Part shown: positions 9,258-21,300 of the stretch, piece by piece | Position numbering within the stretch: the stretch's first letter is position 1 | Layout of the letters: every line of letters starts with the position of its first letter | Made by a program: the position numbers and the translations under genes | The notes under the pieces: generated by a model | What the model saw: only the letters and a program-made list of their open reading frames with translations | Databases searched by the model: none | What the model was told of the DNA's origin: nothing | Assembly (NCBI GenBank): GCA_947178255.1 | Contig: CAMWXP010000004.1 | Coordinates: 1 to 64,000 of the forward strand | Reading direction: 5' to 3' | Length of the DNA: 64,000 bases | From: an uncultured Clostridia bacterium | GTDB taxonomy: Bacteria > Bacillota > Clostridia > Christensenellales > Pumilibacteraceae

Positions 9258-11489
9258 CTATTTTTTCTTTTCGTACAGCCTGAACGCTATCGCGGTCATA
9301 TCGTCCTTTGGCTTATCGCCGGAAAGCTTGAGTGCGCGCGTTACTATATCGGTTACGGCGCTTTCGGGATTGAACGCCGACAGCCCGTTTATAAACGACG
9401 GCAGTTCGTCGCCGTCAAAGCAGTCGGCTATGCCGTCGGTGACAAGTATGAGCATTTGCCCGGGGTACAATTTTTTGGTGGCTACGTAAGGGCGCATTTC
9501 GTCCAGCACGCCAATCGGCAACGAGCTGCCCTCTATTTTCAGCACGGTGTCCGTAGTCTTAATATAGCACGGCGGCGCGCCTATCTTTATGATATCCACC
9601 GTCGCGTTGTCAAGGTCGCACACCGCTACGTCCGCCGCCGAATAGTTCTCCGCCGTAGGCAGCTTTAAAAACCTGTTTACACCCGCAATGACCGATTGCG
9701 AGTCGAACCCCGCGCGGTAAAAACATTCTATCAGCTCGACCGCCGCGCCCGAGCTTTCGCCCGCACTCTCGCCGCTTCCCATGCCGTCCAACAGCGCCAC
9801 CAAAAATCTGTCGCCGATTCTCTTAAATGTATAGCTATCACCGCTTACGCCGTCCTTGGCAACCCCCGCGCGTGCGTACACCGCCTCGTACATAGGGCGA
9901 CGTTTCAATATTGCCACGCTCCATCCCGCCGCTTGCGTTTTTTCTATACTCACAACCTCGTATCGGCGTTTCATAGACGTACTAACCGCGCGGCGTATTT
10001 TTTCGTGCGAAACGGTGTTGGTTCTAACTACGGCAGTCACCGCGTCGCGCGTGACAAACACGTCGGCGCACTCCACGCCGTTATTGTTGAGCTCGAAAAT
10101 CACACGCTTTTCGGCGGTGGCGTCAAACCCGACGGGCAGCGCTTCCGCTTTGCCGAGCTCCTCCAACACATCCTTAACGGCGGTCAATCGTTCGGTGACA
10201 ATCGCCTTGGCTTTGTCCTCGCTTTCCTTTTCCTTTAACCGTTCGCGTGCGCTGTCGGTGATTGCCGCGGAAGCGCTTATAACTTCGCTCGCCTGCACGC
10301 ACGACGAAGTGAAAAAGTCGGGAAGGTCGGAAAGTATAGCCCTACCCGCGGTGGCGCGTTCGGCAAGCAGCGTAAACGCAGCCTCGCGCACGCCTTTGTC
10401 GCACTCGCTATTCTTAGGACAATACGGACATATGCGGCTACTAAGCGAATACCCCAATGCGGCATAGTCGGGCTTTGCCGAACCCATAACTGTCATAAGC
10501 CGCGCCGTTTCGTCGAACACCGAAGCGACTGCGAGCATACGGTTGCCCGCGTCGTACTTGCAACGGTTGACGTAATGCCTTAGCGCAATGTGCGACGAGC
10601 ACTCGTAATCGAAGTAGTCGCGCACCTTTTTGATCGCGCGGCGCGGCAGTATGCAAAACAGCAGTCCGCCCGACGCGAGCATTAGCGAGTTCCACCCGAC
10701 TTGTATCGGGTCGACAAAAAACAGTACAGACGTTGCAGCAAACACGCCGATAGCCGTCAGCGTGTGCACAAACCTATTAAGCCGCGAAAACGCGGGTATG
10801 GTAATAACGCACATGATAAACGCTGGTACGAGCGGAGCGGAAGCATAACCCAACCCGACGGCAATCACCGCGCCGCAAGCAAGCACCGCTTTGCTACCCA
10901 CAAGCGACAATAGCAGCACGACGAGCATGGCGGGTGCAAGTCCGATTATAAACGCGTCGTAGCGCGCCCTACCGAACGCCAGTCCCGCAACGAGAAAAAC
11001 CACGCACACCGACGCAGCGTCGACAATGCCTAGCTTGGACGAAAACGCTTTTTGCGCGCACCCCGCTACGTTGACCGAAAAATAGTAAAACAAGCACCCG
11101 ATAAATCCCGCTATAACCGCGTCGGCGATTGACACAAACAGTGCGGAAAGCACGGTATGTATGATTATGGCGAACAGCGAAAACAGCGTTTTACTTACGC
11201 CTTTATTGAGCTTGGCAAACCGCAGCGACATCGCCCACCGCACTGCCATAACGAATATGACGGCGCCGCTTGCGTACAGCCGCCACACGTCGAAGGTAAA
11301 CAAAAACTCACACAGCAAATACACGGGCGCGATAAATCCGATAAAGAAACTATTAGACAGCGCGCAAAACATTGCCGTGCCGAACGGCGCAATGCCGTAT
11401 ATTTTTCCGCCGACCGTAACCACAAGCAGCGCCGCCGCGCCGAGTACTGCCACGGGCGACCTTTTGTCCGTTTTTACGATTTTGCCCAT
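9258..11489 (-). CDS. spoIIE: Stage II sporulation protein E (membrane PP2C phosphatase)
   Basis: In spore formers SpoIIE localises to the polar septum and dephosphorylates SpoIIAA, switching on SigF in the forespore. Residues about 15-290 form a series of about ten hydrophobic segments, as in SpoIIE. A cysteine-bearing central region (PYCPKNSEC) follows. The C-terminal PP2C/SpoIIE domain (about 535-740) contains the metal-binding motif LLDGMGSGESAG and the later LVTDGIAD aspartate motif. The length of 743 is slightly below the usual 800 or so. The gene stands alone between typA and the giant lipoprotein gene. Its presence suggests a sporulation programme or its remnant. Confidence 0.93.
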   Translation of the reverse strand: MGKIVKTDKRSPVAVLGAAALLVVTVGGKIYGIAPFGTAMFCALSNSFFIGFIAPVYLLCEFLFTFDVWRLYASGAVIFVMAVRWAMSLRFAKLNKGVSKTLFSLFAIIIHTVLSALFVSIADAVIAGFIGCLFYYFSVNVAGCAQKAFSSKLGIVDAASVCVVFLVAGLAFGRARYDAFIIGLAPAMLVVLLLSLVGSKAVLACGAVIAVGLGYASAPLVPAFIMCVITIPAFSRLNRFVHTLTAIGVFAATSVLFFVDPIQVGWNSLMLASGGLLFCILPRRAIKKVRDYFDYECSSHIALRHYVNRCKYDAGNRMLAVASVFDETARLMTVMGSAKPDYAALGYSLSSRICPYCPKNSECDKGVREAAFTLLAERATAGRAILSDLPDFFTSSCVQASEVISASAAITDSARERLKEKESEDKAKAIVTERLTAVKDVLEELGKAEALPVGFDATAEKRVIFELNNNGVECADVFVTRDAVTAVVRTNTVSHEKIRRAVSTSMKRRYEVVSIEKTQAAGWSVAILKRRPMYEAVYARAGVAKDGVSGDSYTFKRIGDRFLVALLDGMGSGESAGESSGAAVELIECFYRAGFDSQSVIAGVNRFLKLPTAENYSAADVAVCDLDNATVDIIKIGAPPCYIKTTDTVLKIEGSSLPIGVLDEMRPYVATKKLYPGQMLILVTDGIADCFDGDELPSFINGLSAFNPESAVTDIVTRALKLSGDKPKDDMTAIAFRLYEKKK

Positions 11490-11532
11490 ATGCTATGTTA
11501 TATCACATACGGAATAAACGATTATGCGGAAA

Positions 11533-11551
11533 TTTGACACGCCGTGCCGAA
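11533..11551. promoter_or_regulatory. Possible Spo0A boxes upstream of spoIIE
   Basis: TGCCGAA on the plus strand at 11545-11551 fits the Spo0A box TGNCGAA. TGTCAAA on the minus strand at 11533-11539 differs by one base. They sit 45-60 bases before the spoIIE ATG. A TATAAC -10-like box lies seven bases before the ATG with no good -35 at 17 bases, as expected of an activated promoter. Seven-base sites occur by chance, so this is tentative. Confidence 0.35.
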
Positions 11552-11561
11552 TAAGAGCAAA

Positions 11562-11593
11562 CAAAAAGCGCGAACGGTTTTTGCCGTCCGCGC
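11562..11593 (-). terminator. Terminator of the giant lipoprotein gene
   Basis: Arms 11568-11577 and 11584-11593 form a 10-bp stem with one mismatch. On the minus strand TTTTTGTTT follows. It lies 29 bases past the stop codon. Confidence 0.8.
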
Positions 11594-11621
11594 AGTTTGT
11601 GTTGTTGGTGTAGTATAGTTA

Positions 11622-12345
11622 TCAGTTTATTTCGGCTGTCGTAATCACATAATCCAAGTTCCAATCGGCAGTCCATTTAACGTCGGTGCCTGCGTCATTC
11701 AGACTTGTGACTATATTGACTTTTCCTGCTGTGAATGCCGTTCCCGAAATCGCAACGGTATTCTTGCCCGACGTGCCTTCCATAAACCCTACCATAATGC
11801 TGACTTCGTTCAAATTCTTATCCGCATAATCATAGTACGTTGTTTTGCCGTCAAGCGCGTGCCGACTATCCCACGCTGTTCCTTCGAAGTATGCAAACGC
11901 AGAACCCGGCGTGCCCCAGCTCGGTAGATAACCGAGTTTAATGACAATCGTAGTATCCTTAAACTTGAAGGCAGCCGAATTGGCATCCAACTGTATTTCG
12001 GGCCCGGAAATCCAGAACTGATTTGCGCCGCCGTTCACGTGCTTGCAGTAGAGCGTGTACGTTCCTGCCGCACCAGCCTGTACTTGCAGATAAGTCCTGC
12101 CGTCAACGGTAACCTCTTTAAACTTGGAGCCCATGTCGCTGTTTTCTATTGCGGTGACCCACATATCCCAGCCTTTATGCCAGCCTGCAAACATATCGCC
12201 TACTTCGAGCTTTTTGGTAATCGAATGCTGCGTGCTGGAATCTTCGGTCATCTTGAAGCCGTATTCTTCCGTTACGTCGCTATTGCCGAACTTACCTACA
12301 AGATACACCGTATCGTCACCGACAGCTACCGAACCGGCGGGTTTA
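11622..12345 (-). other. Unique C-terminal domain of the giant lipoprotein
   Basis: The last 240 residues do not repeat elsewhere in the protein. They begin VGDDTVYLVGKFG and contain GWHKGWDMWV and, later, FAYFEGTAWDSRH. The opening VYLVGKFG resembles the start of the second half of the internal cassettes, so this may be a diverged capping version of that fold. Confidence 0.6.
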
Positions 12346-15300
12346 ACTATTGCAGTCCACTTGGCGTACAGCGTAGTATTGCCGGTAACCTTAGTGCCGT
12401 TTGTGCCGAATACCCATTCGTTGGTGCATGCCGCTTCCTTATACCAGCCGCCGAACTTGTAGCCTGCGCGCGTCGGATCGGCGGGCTTGGTTATGGTGGT
12501 GTTGTAAGTGACGTTGTTGATTGCCGCGACAGCCGAACCGCTTTGGCTGTTGAACGTGACTGTGTACTTATCGATGGTAAAGCGTCCGTAGAGCGGGACG
12601 GATTTAGCCGTGTTCGTGCCGGCAAACAAGCCGCTGTACGTGAGCGAGGTCACCTTGGTGCCTGTATACGTTGCGGAGGTGTACCAGCCGTCAAACGTGT
12701 AACCCGTCTTTGTGGGATTTTTGAGCGTTACGGTTCCACTCTCGATAGTATAAGAGGTAGGATTGCCAGCGGTGTTGGATACGCTGCCGTCAACGTAATA
12801 CGTAACGGTATGAGCAATAGGTGTCCACTTGGCGTAAACCGTCGTGTTAGCCGTCATTGCAGGGAACGTGTACGCAGTTGAGCAAGCCGAAGTAGTATAC
12901 CAGCCGCCAAACGTGTAACCGTCGCGCGTGGGTGCGGGAGAAAGCGCCGAGCCTGCCTCGCCGGACACAACCTTAACGGTCGTGGCTGTGGGCGCACCCG
13001 TGTAGTTGTAGTTGAACACAAGATTTACTGTTACAACCTGCGCAATCTTGGCGTAGAACGTTTTGTCGCCCGTGCTGCCCTTTGCTATCGACGAAACCGC
13101 CGAGCCGGTCAAGCCCGAAGTAGTGTACCAGCCGATAAACGTGTAGCCCGATTTGATGTTGGTCGGGTTGGGCAAGGTTACCGCCTGCTCTACCGTGTAC
13201 GTACTATTTGCCGGAGCCGCGCCGAGCGTAGTGTCGGAAACCACGTACGTGATGTTGTACGTAATTATCGTCCACTTGGCGTACAGCGTGATATTGCTCG
13301 TAACCTTGTCACCGCTCGCGCCGAACGTCCAAGCGTTGGTGCAAGCCGCTTCCTTATACCAGCCGCCGAAGGTATAGCCTGCACGCGTCGGATCGGCGGG
13401 CTTGGTTATCGTGCTGTTGTAGGTTACGGTCGTGTTCTTGCTGACTGCCGAGCCGCCTTGGCTGTCGTACGTTACGGTAATATTGCTGACCGTAACGGTG
13501 AACGTAGCCTTCTTGTTGGCCGCGTCGCCGCCAAGCGAGCCGTTGTAGGTAATAGTGACCGTCTTGGTGCCCGCAGAAGCAGTGATTGCACTCGTGTCGG
13601 TCATAGTATACTCGGTGTTGTGCGTCTTGCCGTCGGTATCGGTTATGGTAACGACCATGCCGGCGGTGCTGAACGTTTCACCCACAAAGTACGTCGTCTT
13701 GGTCGGAGCTGTTACCGTGACCGACGCGATAGTCGGAGGTGCGTACGGCTCTATGCGAATGAAATGATTGCCGTAGTTGTAAACGATATCGTAGAAGCCG
13801 TCATCCAACATTACTGCGACCAAATTGCGTGAATCTGTGCTAAGTCTGAATCCTGCGCCCGTCAAATCGAGGTCACCGCCGTACCAAGCGCCTTTATCCA
13901 CAATCTTAAACGTGTCGTTCTTTTTGAGGTACACGCCGCGGAAGGTTACTCTTGACTGACTGGGTTCATCCTTAACCGTTATTGCGGTGCTTGCGTTAGA
14001 CCAGTCTTTGTGGTACTTAAAGTCGTCGGTAAAGTTACCCGCAATATATATAGCTTGCGCGGGAGCAGCTTCACCGTACGTCAACGCGCCCGTGTTAGAG
14101 GGATTGCGGTTTGTGGTGGGATTAACGGGAACGTCCAAGCTGATAGCCGTGCCGTCCTTTTTGATATACAGCGTCCACGCCACGTCTACGTAACCGACGT
14201 TGATAGAATCTACCTTAAAGTCACCGCCCTCTTTGACGATAGAAATAACGCCGTTATACGTCCATTGCTTGATTTGGTCTTCACCTTCGGGAAGATTTGC
14301 GCCGTACCAAGTATGCTCGCCGTTGGCAACGTATGTTACTACCAAGAACTTGGTGCCTTGTTGCAACTTGACGCCATCAACCTTCCACTCGGTGTCGTTG
14401 TTGTGGCTTACAGGGCTGTACAAATCGGACCACTTGTCGTCCTCTACTTCGGCAGTAAAGTCGGTAAGGATATGCAGGTACGTGCCGGGGGTGACTTCGC
14501 GCAACCACTTGGCGTACAGCGTGATATTTCCGGTTACCTTGTCGGTAGCAAAATCCCACAAGTTTTGGCAAGCCGATTCCTTGTACCAGCCGGCAAATGT
14601 GTAGCCGCCTTTGGTGGGCGCGGTCGGCGCGGTTATGGTGCTGTTGTAGGTTGCTGTAGTGTTTGCCGCAACTGTCGAACCGCCCTTGCTGTCGTAGGTT
14701 ACGGTAATCTTGTTGACCGTTATGGTGAACGTAGCTTTTTTGTTGGCTTCGTCACCGCCCAAATTGCCGGTATATTTGACCGTAACAGTCTTAGTGCCGG
14801 CAGTAGAGGTATCCGCACCGATAATTTCGTACTCTTCGTTGTGCGTATTACCGTCCGTATCGGTTATGGTAACAACCATGCCGGCAGAGCTAAACGCTTC
14901 GCCTACAAGATAAGTCTTTTTGGTCGGAGGCGTCACCGTGACCGACGCGATAGTGACGGGTACGTATTCTTCCAAGCGGCACCAGTGTGTCGAGCCCGTG
15001 CTGAAAACGATATTATAGAAGCCGTCTTCTATCGAAACCAAAATCATATTGGGTGCGCTTGCTCCCTCAGCATCCGGTTTCGTAGAAATACCGTTGGTCG
15101 GGTTACCCATATCGCCGCCGTACCAAACACCGTTGTACACGATCTTGAACGCGTCGTTCTTTTTAAGGTACACGCCGCGGAAGGTTACTCTACTAGCGGT
15201 CTCACGTTCGTCTAATATCGATATTGCGGTGCTTTCGAGCGACCAATCCTTGTGATACTTAAATCCGTCGGTGAACGTACCGGCAATATATATGGTATTG

Positions 15301-18300
15301 TTGGGGCCCGTCGCGGAGTACGTCAATTTGCCCGTGCCTTGAGTGTTGCGGTTTTCGTAAGCGTTGGCGGGAGCCTCCAAGCTGATGCCCGTGCCGTCTT
15401 GCTTGATATACAACGTCCACAACACGTTAGCGTAATTTTCGTCAACCTTAGTTACTTCATAGCTATCACCGTTCGATACGATAGTGACCATTGTAGTAAA
15501 GGTGTATTGCTCAATCGTACTGTTCGGATGATACCAGTCGTCACCCTTGAACGGAATAAACTTGGTGCCCTCTGCCAAACGTACGCCCGTAACTTTAATC
15601 TCGGTACCCTCGTTATGGCTATCGGCGTTCATATCCGTCCACGTGTCGTTTGCGATATTGGTAAGAATATGCAGGCTATATCCGCTGACGTTATTCCACT
15701 TGGCGTACAGCGTGATATTGCCCGTAACCTTGTCGGTAGCGAAGTCCCAAGCCTTGGTCAACGCAGCTTCCTTGTACCAGCCTTCGAATTCGTAGCCGTT
15801 TCTGGTAGGTTCTGCCGGCTCGGTAATAACGGAGTTGTAGCTGTTGCAAGTGATTGTAGTTACGGACGAGCCGCCGTTGCTTTCGAACGTTACGGTGAAC
15901 GGATTTACCTTTACGTTGAACGTAGCGGTTTTGCCGCTGTACGTAACGGTGATTGCAACCGTGTTGCCCGCCGTGATAAATACCTTGCTCGCGTTGAGAG
16001 CGGCGGACGTGAACGTCATGTTATTGTCGTACGCTACGTCTACCGTCTTGCCCGTGTTGTACGATACGGTAAGCACAAGTCCTGTCGGGCTGAACGTATC
16101 GCCGAGGTCGTATACCGCGTCGGTGGGATTGGTCTTGACCGCTATGCCGGAAATCGCTTCGACTGCGTTCGTGGTGTAGGTCGCCTTTGCTACGGTGTTG
16201 CCGCAGATTACCGTGACGGTATTGCTGCCCGCAACGGCAGGCTGAGCAATAACGGTGAAGTCAGCCGCTGCCGCGCCGTCAACCATAACGTTGAACTTGC
16301 TTTCGTCGGGCGTAGTGCCTACAAATATTTGCGCGCCGTCTTTTACGCTGAGCGCGATTTGCTTGTGCGCGGTTATGCTGAGCGTTTTGTTAGCGCTGTC
16401 AAACACTACGTCGTAGAAGCCGCCTTCCGCCATTACCACGATGTTGCCGTCGCTGCTGCTTTCGTATGCGAAGTCGGCAGTTACGGTAAGCTTGTCATCA
16501 CCGTTAAGTCCGAGCCAAGCGTCGCCCATCTTGATTTTGAGCGCGTCGTTGCGCATAAGCTTAACGTTTGCAAAGTAGTACTTGTTGCCGCTCTTTGCCG
16601 TGTCGATTACCGTACTGTTCGACGACCAGTCGTCGTTTTGCTTGAAGCCGTTGGTGAAGTTACCTACGATATACACGTCGGCAGCACCCGTTTCGGTAAA
16701 CGCCGCGGCGGTAGTGCCGTCGGGCTTACGGTTGGTGTCCGCACCGCCCGAGATGGCAAAGCTGATTCCGCTTCCGTCCTTCTTGACGAATATCGTCCAA
16801 ACGGCTTTGGCGTAAGCTTCCTTGCCAGCCTTAAAGGTAATCTTGAAGTTGCTATTTTCGTTGGATACGGTGAATATATCCGTATGCGAGTTCTGCGCAA
16901 AGTTGTACGCGGGATTTATCCAACCGCTGTTGTTTCCTTCCTCGTCGTACGACGTGAATACAAACTCGTCGCCGTCGGTTAGCGTTACGCCTGAAATCTT
17001 CCATTCGTTGCCCCAATCCCATTCTTCGGCTTTGTATTGAGCAAAGTCCTCGTCCCAGCCGGTCATAGTTCCGTAAAGGAATGTGCCGTCCTTGGGATTT
17101 TGACGCCAGCCCGCGTAAATGGTTACGTTGCCGGTAACGGTGTCGGTTGCAAAGTTCCATTCCGTCGTGCAAGCCGCGGTCGTGTACCAACCCTTAAAGT
17201 CGTAACTGTTGCGCGTAGGATCTTCGGGCTTGGTAACGGTGCTGCCGTAAGCAACTTTTTGCGCCGTCGTGGTTTCGTCAAGGACGCCGCCGTTGGCGTC
17301 GAACGTTACCGTGTACTTGTTGTCATATACCGCGGTAAGCGTGATGGTGTTGGTATTGTCGGCAAGCGCGATTAAGCTGCTGTCGAGCTTGGTAACGGCA
17401 TCGCCGTTTTTGTCCTGCCACTCTACAAAGTAGTACGTAGCGGGAGCGGTAGCGTTAACCAGCGTAAAGTCGGCGTCGGTAATCTTGTACGTACCGACGT
17501 TGGCGCCGTTGGTGCCGCCGCCTACCGAGTAATTGATAGTGTAGGTTATAACGTTCCACACTGCGGTGAGCGTTACGTCGTTCGCGGGCATTGCGTAGCT
17601 TGCGCCTGCGTTATGCGTCGTCGTGCCGTCGTTCCAGCCGCCGAACGTATAACCCGTCTTGCTCGGTGCTGCGGCAAGAGTTACGTTTGCGCCGTACGCC
17701 ACGGTGGACGAAGAATTATCCGTGCCGTTACCGTACACGTAAGTCAACGTGTAGCGTTCCACGTCCCACTGCGCGGTGAGCGTTACCGCCTTGGCGGGCA
17801 TAACGAATATATCGCCCGCGTTGTACGTAGTCGTGCCGTCAAACCAGCCGCCGAACGTGGAGCCTGCTTTAACGGGTGCGGTAAGCGTTATGCTCGTGCC
17901 GTATTCCACTTGCGAGGTGGAGTCCGCCGTGCCGTTGCCGTACACGTAGGTCAAGTCGTAGCTGTTTACGTTCCACGTTGCGTCGAGCGTTATGGGCGCG
18001 GTTATCGGCGTACCGAAGGTATAAGCGCTGCCGTCGAGCGTCCAGCCGCCGAATGCATAGCCTTCCTTAGTGGGCGCTGTCGGAGCGGATATCGTGCCGT
18101 TATAATCGACGTTTGCAGTGAGCTCGGAGAGCACCGTGTCGCCGTCCTTAAAGGTTACGGTAATCTGTGTTACCTCGATGGTAAACGTAGCTGTCTTGCC
18201 GTCGTACGTTACGGTTACGGTTATCGTGCCCGCAGTGTCAGTATTGTTGTTTGTAAGCGCATAGCCTGTGACAATCTCGCTGAAACCGAGCGTGTCGGTT

Positions 18301-21300
18301 GCGGTGATTTCCAAGCCCGTAGCGTCGAACGCTTCACCCTTGTAGTACGTCGTCTTGGTGGGCTGTGCCGTTACCGCAATGGATGCGGTGGTCGCTTCGG
18401 CGAACGCAACGATTTTGAGCGTATTGGCATTGGAGTTGTAAATAATATCATACTTGTCGTCGGTGAGCGATGCAAGAACAAGATCGGGCGCATAATCGTC
18501 GGAAAGCTCGATTTCGGCGCCGACCGCGGTGAAGTTACCACCCCACCAGCCGTTGTTTACAATCTTGAACGCATCGTTCTTTTTGAGCTGTACGCCGCGG
18601 AAGGTGTAAACGCCGTCTTTGCTAAGTACCGTTATATCGTCGCTTGCGGTAGACCAAGCTTTATCGCCCTTCCAAAGGGTAAACGTACCGGCAACGTATA
18701 TAGCGCCGTCGGGAACGTTGTCAAACGTCAACGCGCCTACGGTACCGTCGGGACCGCGGTTTTCGTCACCGTTGCGAGCTTCCAAGCTTATGCCGCACGC
18801 ATAAGTGTTTTTGTCAAGCGCGCCGTCCTCGCCTACCGTCACTCCGTCGGTAAGATCGTAAAGGTAAATCGTCCAACCGGAGCCACTGTAGCTTTCGTCG
18901 GCAAGCGTAATCTTGAAGTTGCCGTTCACATTGGAAACGGTTATGGCGTCGTCACTGAACTTGAAGGGAGCTGACAGACCTGCGTTGAGCCAAATGCTGT
19001 TGCCCTCGGCATTTTTGGTAACTACAACAAATTCCATATTGTTGTAAATCTTAACGCCGCGAATGAGAAGCTTGTTTTCAGTGCCTTCTCTTTCAGCCTT
19101 GTAACCGTAAATCCAATCTGTGCCGTTTACGGTGTAACGAAGGAACGTGCCGACATCGCCTTCCCAAGTTGCGACGAGCGTGATGTCGTCCGTTATAGGC
19201 GTGTCAAAGTCGAACGCGCTGCCGTCAAGCGTCCAGCCCGCAAACGTAAATCCGTCCTTGGTGGGCGCGGTCGGCGCGGTGATTGTGCTTCCGTGCTCAA
19301 CGTTTTCAATCGCTTCTACTTCGCTGCCGCCGTTGGTGTCGAACGTTACGGTGTAAAGCTTGATCCACTTTGCGTAAATAGTGGCGTCTGCGGTGACCGT
19401 TTCGGTATCGAAATCCCAAGCGTCTGTGCAAGCGTTGTCCGCGTACCAGCCGTCAAACTTGTAACCCTCTTTTGTCGGGTCGGCGGGCTTGGTTACCTTG
19501 CCGTTGTAATCCACATCGGCGGTATCAAGCACGGTGTCGCCGTCCTTAAAGGTTACGGTAATCTGCGTTACGGTTATGGTAAACGTAGCCGTCTCGCCGT
19601 CATACGTTACGGTTACCGTTATCGTGCCCGTCGCGGCGGTGCTGTTGCCGCTGAGCGTGTAATTCTCGACAACCTCGGTGCTGTCATCCGAATACGTGGC
19701 GGTCACTTCCAAACCGGTAGCGTCAAACGCTTCGCCCTTGAAGTAAGTCGTCTTTGTGGGTTGTTTGGTTACTGCAATGGACGTAAGCGTAGCCGTAGGA
19801 ACGTAAGCGTTTATAGTAAGCGTGCTGTTTACCGAATCGTAAACGATATCGTACTTGCCGGTTGCGAGCGCATAGAGCGTAACGTCGCTACCGCCGTCGG
19901 CAATGCCAAACTCGGTGCCGACCGCAGTAAAGTTACCGCCCAGCCATGCGCCGTTGTTCATAATCTTGAACCTATCGCACTGTTTGAGGTAAACGCCGTG
20001 GAAGGTGTAAACGCCGGCGGCGTCAGTAACTATATCCGTGTTTTCGGTAGACCACGCTTGGTTATAGTTAAAGCCGCCCGTGAAGTTACCGACAATGAAT
20101 ATCTTATCCGAAGGATTGTCGCCGAACTCCAACGTGCCTACGCCATTGGGCGCACGGTATTCGGTGCCGTTAAGAGGAAGCTCAACGGTAACGCCGGAGC
20201 CGTCCTGCTTAATGCGCAAAGTCCAAGCAAGGTCGGCGTAAGCGGTATTAAGCGAGGTTACTTTGTAGTTGCCGCCCTCTGCCTCGATTGTAAGAACGTC
20301 GTTAAAGCCGTATTGCGAAATCGTTCCGTTCGCATTATACCAAGTATTATCGTCGTATCTGACAACAAGGAATTGTGTTCCGACTTGCAGTTTTACGCCC
20401 TCGACCTTCCATTCCATGCCGTAGCCGCCATCAAACTCGACGGGAGTATACAAGTCTTCCCACTTTTCGGGGTCGACACTTGTAAGGACGTGTAAGAACG
20501 TGCCTGTCTTGCCGACTTCCGTCCACTTAGCGTAAAGCGTGATATTGCCAGTTACGGGATCGCCGTCGTCGCCGAACGCCCACTCGTCGGTGAGCTCTTC
20601 GTCCGCAAACCAGCCGCCGAAGGTGTAGCCCTCTTTGGTGGGTTCGGTAGGCGCTGTAAGCTTGCCGTTTACTACGCTTACGGTTGCGGTTTCGTCGCCT
20701 GTAAGCGTGCCGCCGTTGGCGTTGTACGTTACGGTAAACGGATTTACGGTTACGGTAAACGTAGCCGTCTTGTCGTCGTACGTTACGGTTACGGTAATCG
20801 TGCCCGCCGCAGCAGTGCTGTTGCCGCTGAGCGTATAACCTGTGACAACCTTGCTTTCGCCGTCGGTGTCTGTAGCGGTTACTACCAAGCCCGTAGCGTC
20901 AAACGCTTCGCCCAAGTCATATGCGGTCTTGGTGGGCTCCGTCGTTATTTCGATAGAATCGGTTGCCGCTGGAGCATACGCAACTACGGTGAGTTTTGCA
21001 TTGACTGAATCGTAAACAACGTCGTACTTGCCGGTAGTCAACGTTATAAGCGTAATATTGCGGCTGCCGTTAAGATTGATTTCCTCGCCAACTGCGGAGA
21101 AGTCGCCGCCCAGCCAAGTCGTGCCGTTTACAATCTTGAACGCGTCGTTCTTTTTGAGATACACGCCGCGGAAGGTGTACACGCCGTCTTTTTCGAGTAC
21201 CTTTATTGCAGTGCTTTCGGTAGACCAGGCTTGATTATACATAAAGCCGCCTGTAAAGTTACCCGCAATAAATATCTTATCTGTCGGTCTAGCGGTAAAC

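Noticed and set aside
12350-13480. Tandem repeats considered as a CRISPR array
   Set aside because: The repeats are 200-250 bases, in frame and protein coding, with no short identical repeat and unique spacer pattern. No cas genes are present.
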